Shown: positions 47,501 to 59,900 of the stretch, piece after piece
Layout of the letters: the number at the start of each line of letters is the position of its first letter
How positions within the stretch are numbered: position 1 is the stretch's first letter
NCBI GenBank assembly: GCA_030278955.1
Contig: JAOANR010000014.1
Span: forward strand, 30,083,453-30,147,452
DNA from: Hygrophila difformis
Taxonomy: Eukaryota; Streptophyta; Magnoliopsida; Lamiales; Acanthaceae
Length of the DNA: 64,000 bases
Direction of reading: 5' to 3'
The notes under the pieces: generated by a model
The model's database searches: none
What the model was told of the DNA's origin: nothing
What the model saw: the letters and a program-made list of their open reading frames with translations, nothing else
Made by a program: the position numbers and the translations under genes

Positions 47501-47592
47501 AACTTAGAATCTTGGCGAATTTCAACTTAGAATCTTGGCGAATTTCAACTTAGAATCTTGGCGAATTTTAACCTAGAATCTTGGCGAATATT
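47501..47592 (+). repeat. E4 leader minisatellite, 23 bp x 4
   Basis: Four consecutive units of AACTTAGAATCTTGGCGAATTTC type (47501, 47524, 47547, 47570), the reverse-strand equivalent of 44526-44640 in E3. The leader before it (47299-47500) is AT-rich with nothing else seen. Confidence 0.93.
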
Positions 47593-47617
47593 AACTTAGA
47601 TCTTTTGCTTGCGCTAG

Positions 47618-48217
47618 ATGGCTAGTCAAGATATGATGCAATTGATGATCAAAATGATGAACGTTCACCTTGACTCCCAACAAACCATAGAACAAATGAA
47701 AAATCGTATAGCTCACTTGGAGGCAAATCTGCACCGAATGGGAGACCTAAGGGAAGCTGACCTCCAACACTTACTGAACTTGAGAGCCGCTGATCAAGGT
47801 CGCATAAAAGACTTAGAAACTCAAGTGCAAAAGCTTACCGAACGAGGCGATGCGATGATAGATAGGATCGAGGATCTAGGGACGGACCTGCTTGACCTCA
47901 CCGACATAGTAGTACCATATAGCCCTGTGGAAGACCATTTGATGGGACCATGAAGCCCAACACCCCCAGTAGAGAGCCCATCCGGCCTCATCCGTGGACG
48001 CTACGGAACCCTTGGACTCTGGCCCCACATGGTCCGCCCGTCGCCAAACCCGAGCCCCGTGGAGAGCCATCTGGAGGAGTCACCGGAACCAGTTCCGGAA
48101 GCCGTCGATCCACCATCCCCAGTGTTTCATGGACCCTTGGGCACCGGCCAAGTCTCTGATGAGGATGATCCAATGGAAGACCCCACTACTCTGCCCGAGG
48201 ACGCAGAGATCCTATAG
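47618..48217 (+). pseudogene. E4 ORF1: coiled-coil protein with extended Pro-rich tail, one stop
   Basis: ATG 47618 (MASQDMMQLMIKMMNVHLDS) reads to TGA 47951-47953, then continues in the same frame to a stop at 48215-48217: 199 codons with one internal stop. The first half is like E3 ORF1, with a heptad-like middle (LREADLQHLLNLRAADQGRI). The second half is rich in Pro, Ser and Glu (PSPNPSPVESHLEESPEPVPE) and ends SDEDDPMEDPTTLPED. That acidic tail is also found in E2 ORF1, which suggests the TGA is a recent mutation. Confidence 0.75.
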
Positions 48218-48534
48218 ATACTATGTCTTAGATAGTACATTTATTTTGCGCATCCTATTACTTGTATTAAATTTCTTTAAAATGAATAAAATGCAAGTTG
48301 ATTTTTGGAATCCTTCAGCCCTAAACTATCGAAAAAAAAAAAGAGATGAACTGGAATAGTTCCACCACATTTTCTCTAAACGATAACAGTCGAATCAGAC
48401 AATTAAGCAAGGATACAACGGAAACATAAACCACTAAACATAATCAGCAAGATCATCCTTATACAGTCCCATAAGAAAACAACCAAATAAAAACACTACT
48501 ACTGCAAACCTAAATGGAGACGCAGAAAAAAGGA
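48218..48534 (+). other. E4 ORF1 3' spacer and left border of the foreign segment
   Basis: About 48218-48310 resembles the ORF1-gag spacer of E3 (ATGAATAAAATGCAAG). The foreign segment starts shortly after; the border is not exact. A run of 11 A lies at about 48331-48341. The remainder is the 3' untranslated part of the antisense gene. Confidence 0.55.
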
Positions 48535-49865
48535 TCACTGGTCGGGAGGCGGGAACCGACGACGCATATACTCGTCCATCTGACGCATATAGGCATACAT
48601 GTTGGTCATGATGGCCTGCTGCTCCAGCTGCCTCATAGTGATCGTATCCATGCGAGCCTGGTATAGATCCATCCTGGCATCCAAAGCGTCATAACGAGCC
48701 TGCCCGGCTGCAAACCCAGCGTACATACGAGCAAACCCAACATCCATACTAAGCTGCATACCCTGCATCATATGAAGTATCTGCGGCACCTCCGGATCCT
48801 GCTGGGGAACCACGAGAGGTGGAGGTGGCTGCTCAGGAGGGACAACCAGAATCAAACCATCACCATTGGGCTCCGCGCGAAGGACAGTCGGAGGAGTCCC
48901 ACGTCATAGAGCACTGCGTCGAGCGGTGTAGGTAGGGATACGGTAGTAGCCGCCAGCACCTAGCTCGTAAGGATCCGTCTCTGGTGACGTACGGATCCCC
49001 TGAGCCGCACACATACCACAAATAAGGTGAACATGGGTAATCACCCTACTCCCTCGACCTCGGCGCATACCCATCAGGTTGTCTGCGATACAAGCCCCAA
49101 CATTCACCCTACCACCTCGGGCGATAAAACAAATGGTCTCATAGACGTGGTCTATAACGATATGGCTCCGGGTAATCGGCCGGACACGACCTAACCATAT
49201 CTGGGCAAGCTCGCGCCACGGAGAGTCCATCGTCGTCAATCCCAGCTCGTGGTCATGCTCGAGCCGAGGTCCCACCTCAGTGCACAAAACGCCCCAGCAA
49301 GCGGGGGTATACGACCCTCAGGCTGTGGCCGGAATACGCCGTCGTCAGGAAGGCCGAAGTAGACGTTGATCGCCCGAGCACTGAAATCTAGATGGCGACC
49401 CCGAACCCAAACTCGAGACAAGTCGTTGTTCTCCCCAAGACCGCCAATGTTGGCTATGACCTCCATAGCTAAATAACCGGAAGCGATGCACTCGGGATGG
49501 CGCGCGAGTCCAGTCCACTGAAGAAGGTCCAAAACTGGACTAACCCTGTCATCGTCCATATGACGAGGATCCATGCCTCTCTCCGGAACATAAGCCCTGT
49601 TCCGACGAAGCTCGTCGAAATAGAACTCCTGAGAGGCCATCGTCGCAAATCGATGCCTATCGTGTCGATGGGGACGCACCTCGTCGGGAAGACCCCTGAG
49701 TTTAGGGCCCCGCTGCTCCTCGTCCTCCTCGGACTCACTATCATCAGTATCCGGCATCACCGGAGCTGCAGTACTAGGGCCAGCTGCATCACGCCGAGTG
49801 GCTCGTCTCTTTGCCCCTGGAAGAACCATGAGAGACGCCCAAACAACCCACAAGAAAAGCAGCAT
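48535..49865 (-). pseudogene. Foreign gene carried by E4: 'putative plant transposon protein'-like
   Basis: Antisense to E4 pol. Candidate starts are ATG 49865 (hydrophobic MLLFLWVVWASL) or ATG 49829. An acidic/basic N-terminus (DSESEEDEEQRGPK) is followed by FYFDELRRNRAYVPERGMD, LLQWTGLARHP, RGRHLDFSARAINVYFGLPD, then WLGRVRPITRSHIVIDHVYE and a Pro-rich plus Met/Gln-rich C-terminus ending FPPPDQ. The pattern (short folded domain with INxYFGLPD and W-x-GRVRP) fits the family annotated 'putative plant transposon protein'; that assignment is from memory of the family, not a search. One frameshift near 49280 and one TGA at 48904 break it. About 440 codons in all. Confidence 0.68.
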
Positions 49866-50650
49866 CCTGCAGATACCCAACCAATACCAAATATAAGGGT
49901 GAATATAGGACAGCAAAATGCAGGAACATAAAGTGTAGGTTCTAACACGAGCAATCCAAACGGATAACCAAACAAAGAATAGGTCCAAACAAATCCCAAA
50001 ACTCTTTGGGACATTTAGTCAAATACGTTGTGTGCGCAATAAACCAAGTTCAAAGTTTACCTGTAAACACATGGGAAACGTCCCCAAATCAAAGCAATTG
50101 CTTAGGCAATAACTCATCTTCATAATAGGGCACAAAACAACGACAACGAACTCATTCTCATGCCCGCAATACCAATACAAATCGGGAAATTCATATTCTC
50201 CCTAAAGCATGGAATCTAGTAAAAACTTCCTCAAACTTGGCATACATTGTTGTACAAATACTTCCTAATCAACAAAAATAAAACCAAGTATCGCATAAAC
50301 TCGCTAATTGCACAAATTAAGTCTAAAAACAACAAACCCCCAATTCTTGTCCCTAAACAAGGCATAAAATCTGAAATTGACAAGTAGAAGTAGTAGACAC
50401 ATACCTTGCAATGAAAAATCGAAGTCGGGAATGGGAGAAATGGAGGATGAGAGAACGAATTTGGGAGCAAACTAGAAGAAGCCTCGGAAGTGGAAATGGG
50501 GTGGAGTGGCTCGCGCTCCGCGCGAGCCCCTTTTTTTTGAACGGCTGTGGCCGCGTGGTCACTGCGCGCTGCCGCGCGGATACCGCGCGGGCCACGAAAA
50601 GTGTTTTTTTTTTTTTTAATTTTCCATACCTTCTATTGTTTACACGATCA
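49866..50650 (-). other. 5' part of the foreign gene: possible leader exon and intron
   Basis: In the gene's direction a GCAAG|GTATG site near 50404 and a CTGCAG acceptor ending at 49867 could bound an intron of about 540 bp. The same two sites stand in E5 (60116 and 60712). GC-rich sequence with a hairpin precedes it and ends at the junction with pol. Splicing is inferred only. Confidence 0.45.
50508..50528. other. GC-rich hairpin upstream of the foreign gene
   Basis: GGCTCGCG-CTCCG-CGCGAGCC, perfect 8-bp stem. Followed by GC-rich CCGCGCGG-type sequence (50545-50598) resembling a GC-rich block of the Tekay LTRs. Confidence 0.75.
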
Positions 50651-52895
50651 ACTATTCGGCAAGTTGTTCAAATGCGATTGAAAGAGGTAGCATTTCTAGG
50701 ACATATAGTATCCGCTGATGGAGTTTCAGTGGATCCGGCAAAAGTCTCCGCCGTAACTGAATGGGCAACTCCAAAGAGCCAAACTGAGATAAGGAGTTTC
50801 CTTGGGTTAGCCGGGTACTATAGACGGTTCGTGAAGGTTTTTTCGAAAATCGCACGGCCTTTGACCCAGCTACTGAAGAAGGGAGTAAAATACGTGTGGA
50901 CAGAGGCTTGTGAGACAAAGTTTCAAGAACTGAAGAAACGACTCACAACCACACCCGTATTGACACTACCATCAGAGGGTGGTGACTTCGAAGTTACAGC
51001 GATGCTTCGAAGGAAGGTTTAGGTTGTGTCTTGATGCAAGACTCGAGAGTCGTAGCGTAAGCATCACGCCAACTAAAACCTCACGAGGAGAATTATCCGA
51101 CACACGACCTGGAGTTGGCAGCGGTCGTTTTCGCTCTAGAGATATGGAGACATTATCTTTATGGGCGGAAGTGTCGAATGTTCACCGACCACAAGAGCTT
51201 GAAGTATATATTCACTCAGAAGGAGTTGAATTTGAGACAGCGAAGGTGGTTGGAACTTATTAAAGACTACGATTTAGAGATAGCCTACCACGAGGGGAAG
51301 GCGAATGTGGTAGCCGATACCTTAAGTCGGAAAACCCAACACGTGACAAACTTGTTGGTAATTCCGCCGGCATTGTACATGGATTTAGCACAATTGGACG
51401 TGGAACTTGTGCATCCTGGCACAGTGAGTGAAAAGATCAACGCCATGGTCGTAGAAACTCCAATATTGGACGAGATTAAGCTCGCCCAACCGGGCGATGC
51501 GAAATTGGAGAAGATAAAGGGGTATATTGCCGAGGGGAAGGCAATAGGATTTGCTGTCCACGAGGATGGAAGCATTCGTTTCAAAGGGAGATGGTGTGTG
51601 CCTCAAGAGTGGGCCGAGTTGAAGCGGAAGTTGATGGAGGAAGGGCACAACACGCCATATTCAGTACATCCCGGAGGCGACAAGCTTTACAAAGATCTAA
51701 AGAAGATCTATTGGTGGCCGGGAATGAAGAAGGAAGTGGCAGACTTCGTGGCGAAATGTCTCACCTGCCAAAAGGTTAAGGCAGTGCGACATAAACCCCT
51801 AGGACTGATGCAACCACTAGAGATTCCAAGTTGGAAGTAGGATAGTATCTCGAAGGATTTTGTCTCGGGATTACCCCGATCACCTAAAGGCATGAACAAG
51901 ATTTGGGTGATTGTGGATAGGCTAACGAAGACAGCCATATTTATCCCGATGAAGGACACGTGGACTGTGGACCAATTGGCCCGAGCCTACGTTGATAATG
52001 TGGTACGACGACATGGAGTACCACATGACATCATTTCCGACAGAGACAGTAGATTTGTCTCTCATTTTTGGACGGAGTTACAAAAAGCTCTCGGTACTCA
52101 AATCAAAATGAGCACCGCATTCCACCCAATGACGGATGGTCAAACCGAGAGAACAATCCAAACACTAGAAGACATGCTGAGAGCATGCAAGTTGGAATTT
52201 AAGGGAAATTGGGAATCCCATTTACCCTTAATCGAATTCTCTTATAATAATAGCTACCATGCTAGCATTGACATGGCACCTTTCGAGGCGTTGTATGGAC
52301 GAAAGTGCCGCAGCCCGTTGAGCTGGGAAGACAACGATAAGTCGGTGGTAGTGGGACCACAACTTATAGAAGACATGGCTTAACAAATCAAAGTGGTTCA
52401 AGGGAAAATGAAAGCCGCTCAAGACGACGACGAGACCTAGAATTTCAAGTGGGAGATAGGGTCATGCTAAAGATATCACCCATGAAGGGGGTGATGCGCT
52501 TTGGCAAACGAGGAAAGTTGAGTCCTCGATATATAGGACCTTATGAGATTCTAGAACGAGTCGGAAATTTGGCCTACCGACTGGCTTTACCGCCACAATT
52601 AGATCGAGTTCATAATGTCTTCCATGTCTCACAACTAAAGAAGTATGTGCCGGACCCGACACATGTACTTCAACCGGAGATAATCGAACTCGATGAGGAT
52701 TTAACTTATGAAGAAGTCCCAGTGCGAATTCTAGACACTAAGGAGCGCGCAACGAGGAACAAAACCGTCAAAATGATCAAGGTTCTTTGGTCGAACCACG
52801 AAAGTGAGACGGCAACTTGGGAGGTAGAATCCGACATGAGAGAACGCTACCCGACATTGTTCCAAACCGACACCGACACAGTTATGGGGACATAA
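50651..52895 (+). pseudogene. E4 pol remnant: RT C-terminal end, RNase H, integrase, chromodomain-like tail
   Basis: Homology to pol begins inside RT, after the FIDD catalytic site, right at the junction with the foreign segment. A 7-base deletion near 50677 and loss of one T near 50993 shift the frame. RNase H and integrase then run in one frame, with stops at 51838 (TAG, Trp) and 52381 (TAA, Gln). A 25-bp deletion near 52424, between GAC repeats, shifts the last part. Motifs: [46 protein letters not shown] and the final VMGT. A Met just before the first integrase Asp is Lys (SKDFVSGLP). Not functional. Confidence 0.93.
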
Positions 52896-53138
52896 CTGCA
52901 ATCTTAAGGGGGAGAGGATGTCATACCATCTATTTTTCGTGCATTTTTGTAAACAAACAAACAAATTCGAATTGTTTTGAACTACGTTATGGCTTGATCC
53001 CTTCATAGGGTACGTAGGCAGCTTAGAAGTTTTAATTCTAAGTTCAGTCACAACATAACAAAACAAACAAAAGACCTTAGCACGAGAAAAGCCGAAACAC
53101 AACTTCGAGGACGAAGTTGATTCTTAAGGAGGTTAGAC
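52896..53138 (+). other. E4 post-pol region and polypurine tract
   Basis: Untranslated. A first purine run AAGGGGGAGAGGATG lies at about 52906; the tract beside the LTR reads CTTAAGGAGGTTAGAC (53123-53138). Matches E3 22288-22530 and E5 57399-57621. Confidence 0.8.
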
Positions 53139-54881
53139 TGTAATACCCGAGAATTTTGCAACATAAAACCAATAATTAAATAAATAAAATAAATACAATA
53201 AATAAATAAATTCAACAAATAAATAAATAAAGATAAGGAAATGAGAAATGAGATTTAACTTAAAAAGGAATTAAAAGAATTTAATTAAATAAAAAGAATT
53301 ATTAAAGAGGAAATAGGAACCCGAAGATACCCCGGAAATCGGAATCCGGGAGCATAGGGGGATAGAAGTCCGAAAGAGAGGAGGAAAGGCACGACGAATC
53401 GCACGACCCGCCCGGACCGAAGTCCAAGCGAGTGTCGCGCGGTGGCCGCGCGGTCAAGTGGGAAAAGCCGCGCCACGACCGCGCCGAGCGACAGATTCGC
53501 CGGTTGCGAGATTCACTCGCCCGAATCCGGATTTTCCGACTTCGGTTGAACACCTTTCGGCTCAAGACTCTTAGAGGCAGACCTTGGACGTCCCTAGGTC
53601 ATGTTTACCTATAAATAACCCCTCTTGAAAGCCCCAAACACTTTTCAAAACCCTACGATACTCTCTATACACAAAACCCTAGATCCGGAAGTCATCGGAG
53701 GCACCAAAACCGAGCGGGGACTGCCGTGGACGAGTTCGGATCTCTTCTAATGCTGTGGTAAGTTAGATCCGTTCATACATCTCGTTTTTAATTCAATAAC
53801 GAAACCCTAATTCTCTTCTTTTTCTTTCTACACCCCGAATCGGATCTAGAACGTAGAACCCGACGAACGGAGAGGATAAACGGTGGACTGGAAGCCACGC
53901 CTTCGAAATAGACGATCCCGGATATCTATGAATCTGTAAGTTAATACTTACATGGTTTTGGGAGTAACTAAAACATTTATACCTAAAAGTTTAAACAAGA
54001 ATTCGAAAATCTATCAACGTATGATTTTTACCGGCGCAACAGTTTTGTCGAATTTTTCTGAACCTTAAAATATCTTCGAATGGAAAAACTTAAAACATAA
54101 AAAACGTTCATAAGACTTAGATCTATCTTGTGTAAAATTTTCAGAATTTTTAGAGACGTTTTGGTATCTGAAATCTACCCGAAACCAAACTGCCTTGAAA
54201 TTGGTTCTTGAAATCTGGACAGAACTTAGGTTCGATATTGATGACGTTTTTGACATTAGATCTAGACCGATTTAGATCTTTAGCCGAACATAAAAGTTGT
54301 AGAAAAATGTCTTATGAAGGTCTCTGTAAAATTTCATTAAGTTTGGAGTTGATTTGCTATGGTAGATCTTGATAATCTTGAACTGCTGTACACGAAATTC
54401 GGACAGATTAATGATATGATGAAAATTGATGCATTTGACCTATTTCGGTATCTCGGATTGAAAAAGTTAAAACACAAAAGTTGTTCATCTTGATGTTTCT
54501 GAGTGATTGGTAAACGTTCAGAATTTTTGGAATGAAACTCGAATTTTAATGAATTTTAGAGTAAAATGTGGTTGACCGAGTCAAATCTTGAAATCTTGTT
54601 GAAACGGTGAAACTGGCCTTTAAGGTTTAAACGAGTAGAAGACTCTTTGAAATAAATACATGAAATCTGAAATTTAGGAAATCCCTTTACAAACTTGATC
54701 TTTAAAATTAGGGGGTAAGTGCTCTGCAGGGTGCCCTCCTAACGATTCACTTCGTGCCTTTATGGACGATGGTGACCCGCGCGAAATTTTTGAGATATGT
54801 TGCCAAAACGGCATGAGATATATGGCCTACACTCTCGTGAATATCCTTATGGGTTTCCCGAGGCTCCGGAGTGGTACTGGG
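53139..54881 (+). repeat. E4 3' LTR, segment a
   Basis: Begins TGTAATACCCGAG. About 98 bp present in the 5' LTR are missing after ATTATTAAAG (near 53307). Cut by E5 at 54881, with CTGGG (54877-54881) duplicated at 61459-61463. Confidence 0.94.
53610..53617 (+). promoter_or_regulatory. Probable TATA box of E4 3' LTR
   Basis: TATAAATA in the same context as 45274. Confidence 0.65.
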
Positions 54882-57398
54882 TGTAACACCCCGATTTTTG
54901 GTCACCCAGGTCGGGATGTCACCGCCACACCTCCCTAGTAAGACACGGTTTCTCCGGCTTACTAAAGAGATGCAAGGCTAGGTATTTCAGTATTTACAAG
55001 CTTTGAAAACATTTGCAAACAGCCCATACAATATAATCTGGAAAATAATAATATCATAGCGCAGCGGAAAAAGTATTTAAGTATAATATTGCAGCGGAAA
55101 TGTAAATACGACCAACATGGTCAAAACACGGGTTAAACAGGCTCGTTTATTCTAATGTCTAATGCAAGAATTTAAATAATAAAGTTTGCAAAAATTATGG
55201 TTCCCCCATGCATGAAGGTGCTCATGATCATTTCACATACTCTGTAAGGAAAAAGGAAAATAGGATGGTTTGGTCAGCACAACTTGCTGAGTAAGTTAAC
55301 ACATGCATGATCGTAGGGTTTAAAAGCCATTAATTTAATATTTACATAAAAGCATGATAATATTCATAAATAATTTAAATGAAGCCATAAGTAATTTAAA
55401 TAAAGCATTTAATAATTTAAAGAACAATAATTATTAAGATTTAACTATCCCCATTACTCCCAAGATAATATAGCAAGTATTTCACGATTGCATCGCAATC
55501 TCGTCAATTTAGCCGGAAACCGGCGGCCGCAGCCGTATCTGCCATACCCAGTACCACTCCGGAGCCTCGAGAAACCCATAAGGATGTTCACGAGAGTGTA
55601 GGCCATATATCTCATGCCGTTTTGGCAACATATCTCAAATATTTCGTGCGGGGTCACCATCGTCCATATAGGCACGAAGTGAATCGTTAGGAGGCACCCT
55701 TCAGAGCACTCACCCCCTAATTTTCACGATCAAGTTCGTAAAGGGGATTTCCTAAATTTCCAGATTTCATATAATTATTTCAAAGAGTCTTCTACTCGTT
55801 TAAACCTTAAAGGCTAGTTTCACCGTTTCAACAAGATTTCAAGATTTGACTTGGTCAACCACAGTTTACTCCAAAATTCAGTAAACATCGAGTTTAATTC
55901 CAAAAATTCTGAAGTTTTACCACTGACTCAGAAACATCGAGATGAACAATTTTCATGTTTTAACTTTTTCAATCCGAGTTAGCGAAATAGGTCAAAATCA
56001 TCAATTTTCGTCATAACCTAAATCTGTCCGAAATTCGTATACAGCAGTTTAAGATTATCAAGATATAACATAGCAAATCAACTCCAAATATTATGAAATT
56101 TTACAGAGACCTTCTTAAGACATTTACCTACAACTTTTATGTTCGGCCAAAGATCTAAATCGGTGTAGAACCTATGTCAAAAACATGATCAAGATCGGAC
56201 CTAAGTTCTGTCAAGAATTTCATGATCCAATTCCAAGCAGTTCGGTTTCGGTTGGTTTTCACATAACAAATCGCCTCTAAAAATTCTGAAAATTTTACAA
56301 TAGATAGATCTAAGCCTTAGAAACGTTTTTTGTGTTTTACGTTTTTCTATTTGAAATCGTTTTAAGGTTCGGAAAAATTCGTCAAAACTATTGCGCCGGT
56401 AGAAAACATACATTGACAGATTTTCGCAAGATTCGATTAAGCTTTTAGGTTTGAATATTTAAGTTACTCCCAAAACCATGTAAGTATTAACTTACAGATT
56501 TGTAGATATCCAGGATCGTCTATTTCGAAGGCGTGGCTTCCAGTCCTCCGTCTATTCTCTCCGTTCGTCGGGTTCTACGTTCTAGATCCGATTCGGGGCG
56601 TAGAAAGAAAAATAGGAAGATTAGGATTCGTTTTCGAATCAAAATGTAAGATACAAATGGATCGGAACTTACCACAACGTCTAGGAGACTCTGATTTTCG
56701 TCCAAGTCAGTCTCGCCTTGGTCTCGTGCCTCCGACGACTCCGGAATTAGGGTTTTCGGACGTTTAGAGAGTTGTAGGGTTTTGGAAAAGTATTCGGAGC
56801 TTTTAAGAGGGCTTATTTATAGTTAAACAAGCCCTAGGGACGCCCAAGGTCTGCCCCTAGGAGTCTTGAGCCGAAAGGTGTTCAACCGAAGTCGGAAAAT
56901 CCGGATTCGGGCGAGAAAATCTCGCACGGGCGAATCTGTCACATGGCGCGGTCGTGGCGCGCTCTTCCTCCTTCGACCGCGCGGCCACCGCACGACACTC
57001 GCTTGGACTTCGGTCCGGGCGGGTCGTGCGATCCGTCGTGCTTTTCCTCCTCTCTTTCGGACTTCTATCCCTCTATGCTCCCGAATTCTGATTTTCGGGG
57101 TATCTTCGGGTTTCTACTTTCTCACTAAATTTTTACTCGGGTCTAATTGGATGTTTGGACTCGAATCCTCGAGTTCATTGGTGTTGGGTTTCGATGTACA
57201 ATTTATTTACCTTTAATAATTCTTTTTATTTAATTAAATTCCTTTAATTCCTTTTTAAGTTAAATCTCATTTCTCATTTCCTTATCTTTATTTATTTATT
57301 TATTCGCTGGATTTATTTATTTATGGTATTTATTGTATTTATTGTCTATTTATTTAGTTATTGTTTTATTTTATGTTGGAAAATTCTCGAGTATTACA
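54882..57398 (-). repeat. E5 3' LTR (2,517 bp)
   Basis: TGTAACACCCCGATTTTTGG to TCGAGTATTACA. Hairpin GCCGG-AAA-CCGGC at 55512-55524; TATA at 56814. The last 338 bp match 61121-61458. Confidence 0.95.
56814..56821 (-). promoter_or_regulatory. Probable TATA box of E5 3' LTR
   Basis: TATAAATA on the minus strand, in the position shared with E1, E3 and E4. Confidence 0.62.
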
Positions 57399-57621
57399 GT
57401 CTACCCTCCTTAAGAATCAACTTCGTCCTCGAAGTTGTGTTTCGGCCTTTCTCGTGCTAAGGTCTTTTGTTTGTTTTATTATTTTGTGACTGAACTTAGA
57501 ATTAAAACTTCTAAGCTGCCTACGTACCCTATGAAGGGATCAAGCCATAACGTAGTTCAAAAGTTTACAAAAATGCACGAAAAATAGGTGGTATGACATC
57601 CTCTCCCCCTTAAGATTGCAG
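57399..57621 (-). other. E5 polypurine tract and post-pol region
   Basis: Minus strand CTTAAGGAGGGTAGAC abuts the LTR; the rest is untranslated and matches E3 and E4. Confidence 0.8.
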
Positions 57622-59900
57622 TTATGTCCCCGTAACTGTGTCGGTATCGGTTTGGAACAATGTCGGGTAGCGTTCTCTCATGTCTGATTCTACTTCCCAA
57701 GTTGCCGTCTCACTTTCGTGGTTCGACCAAAGAACCTTGATCATTTTGATGGTTTTGTTCCTAGTTACTCGCTCCTTAGTGTCGAGAATACGCACTGGGA
57801 CCTCTTCATAAGTCAAATCTTCATCGAGCTCAATTATCTCCGGTTGAAACGCATGTGTCGGGTCTGGCACATACTTTTTTAGTTGTGAGACATGGAAGAC
57901 ATTATGAACTCGATCTAATTGCGGCGGTAAAGCCAGTCGGTAGGCTAAATTTCCGACTCGTTCTAGAATCTCGTAAGGTCCTATGTATCGATGACTCAAA
58001 TTTCCTCGCTTGCCAAAGCGCATCACCCCCTTCATGGGTGATATCTTTAGCATGACCCTATCTCCCACTTGAAATTCTAGATCTCGTCCTCTCACGTCAG
58101 CGTAACTCTTCTGAAGGTCTTGAGCGGCTTTCATTTTTCCTTGAATCACTTTGATTTGTTGAGCCATGTCTTCGATAAGTTGTGGTCCCACTACCACCGA
58201 CTTATCGTTTTCTTCCCAGCTCAATGGGCTTCGGCACTTTCGTCCATACAACGCCTCGAAAGGTGCCATGCCAATGCTAGCATGGTAGCTATTATTATAA
58301 GAGAATTCGATTAAGGGTAAATGGGATTCCCAATTTCCCTTAAATTCCAACACGCATGCTCTCAGTATGTCTTCTAGTGTATGGATTGTTCTCTCGGTTT
58401 GACCATCCGTCATTGGGTGGAATGCGGTGCTCATTTTGATTTGAGTACCGAGAGCTTTTTGTAACTCCGTCCAAAAGTGAGAGACAAATCTACTGTCTCT
58501 ATCGGAAATGATGTCATGTGGTACTCCATGTCGTCGTACCACATTATCAATGTAGGCTCGGGCCAATTGGTCCATAGTCCACGTGTCCTTCATCGGGATG
58601 AATATGGCTGTCTTCGTTAGCCTATCCACAATCACCCAAATCTTGTTCATGCCTTTAGGTGATCGGGGTAATCCTGAGACAAAATCCATTGAGATGCTAT
58701 CCCACTTCCAACTTGGAATCTCTAGTGGTTGCATCAGTCTTAAGGGTTTATATCGCATTGCCTTAACCTTTTGGCAGGTGAGACATTTCGCCACGAAGTC
58801 TGCCACTTCCTTCTTCATTCCCGGCCACCAATAGATTTTCTTCAGATCTTTGTAAAGTTTGTCGCCTCCGGGATGCATTGAATATGGGGTGTTGTGCCCT
58901 TCCTCCATCAACCTTCACTTCAACTCGGCACATTTAAGGGGCACGCACCATCTTCCTTTGAAACGAATGCTTCCATCCTCATGGACAACAAATCCTATTG
59001 TCTTTCCTTCGGCAATATACCCCCTTATCTTCTCGAGTTTCGCATCGCCCGGTTGGGCGAGTTTAATCTCGTCAAATATTGGAGTTTCTACGACCATGGC
59101 GTTGATCGTTTCACTCACTATGCCAGGATGCACAAGATCTAACTCCAATCTTGCTAACTCCATGTACAATGACGGCGGAATTACCAACGAGTTCGTCACG
59201 TATTGGGTTTTCCGACTTAGGGAATCGGCTACCACATTCGCCTTCCCCTCGTGGTATGCTATCTCTAAATCGTAGTCTTTAATAAGTTCCAACCACCTTC
59301 GCTGTCTCAAATTCAACTCCTTCTGAGTGAATATATATTTCAAGCTCTTGTGGTTGGTGAACATTCGACACTTCCGCCCATAAGGATAATGTCTCCATAT
59401 CTTTAGAGCGAAAACGACCGCTGCCAACTCCAGGTCATGTGTCGGATAATTCTCCTCGTGAGGTTTTAGTTGGCGTGATGCATACGCTACGACTCTCGAG
59501 TCTTGCATCAAGACACAACCTAAACCTTCCTTCGAAGCATCGCTATAAACTTCGAAGTCACCATTCTCTGATGGTAGTGTTAATACGGGTGTGGTTGTGA
59601 GCCGTTTCTTCAGCTCTTGAAACGCTGTCTCACAAGCCTCTGTCCACACATATTTTACTCCCTTCTTAAGTAGCTGGGTAAAAGGTCGTGCGATTTTCGA
59701 AAAATCCTTCACGAACCGTCTATAGTACCCGGCTAAGCCGAGGAAACTCCTTATCTCGGTTTGGCTCTTTGGAGTTGCCCATTCAGTTACGGTAGAGACT
59801 TTTGCCGGATCGACTGAAACTCCATCAGCGGATACTATATGTCCAAGAAATGCTACCTCCTTCAACCAAAAATCGCATTTGGACAGTTTGCCGTATAGAT
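57622..59900 (-). pseudogene. E5 pol remnant: RT C-terminal end, RNase H, integrase, chromodomain-like tail; one stop
   Basis: One frame with a single TGA (58915-58917, Arg in relatives) from the junction to the final stop. RT remnant begins [20 protein letters not shown]; RNase [20 protein letters not shown] (Asp replaced by Asn, a likely active-site loss), ADSLSRK; integrase: [31 protein letters not shown]; tail KVLWSNHESETATWE. The best-preserved integrase in the window is the 429 codons 57622-58911. The open frame extends about 40 codons upstream into the foreign segment, giving a possible chimeric start at ATG 60030. Confidence 0.93.
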
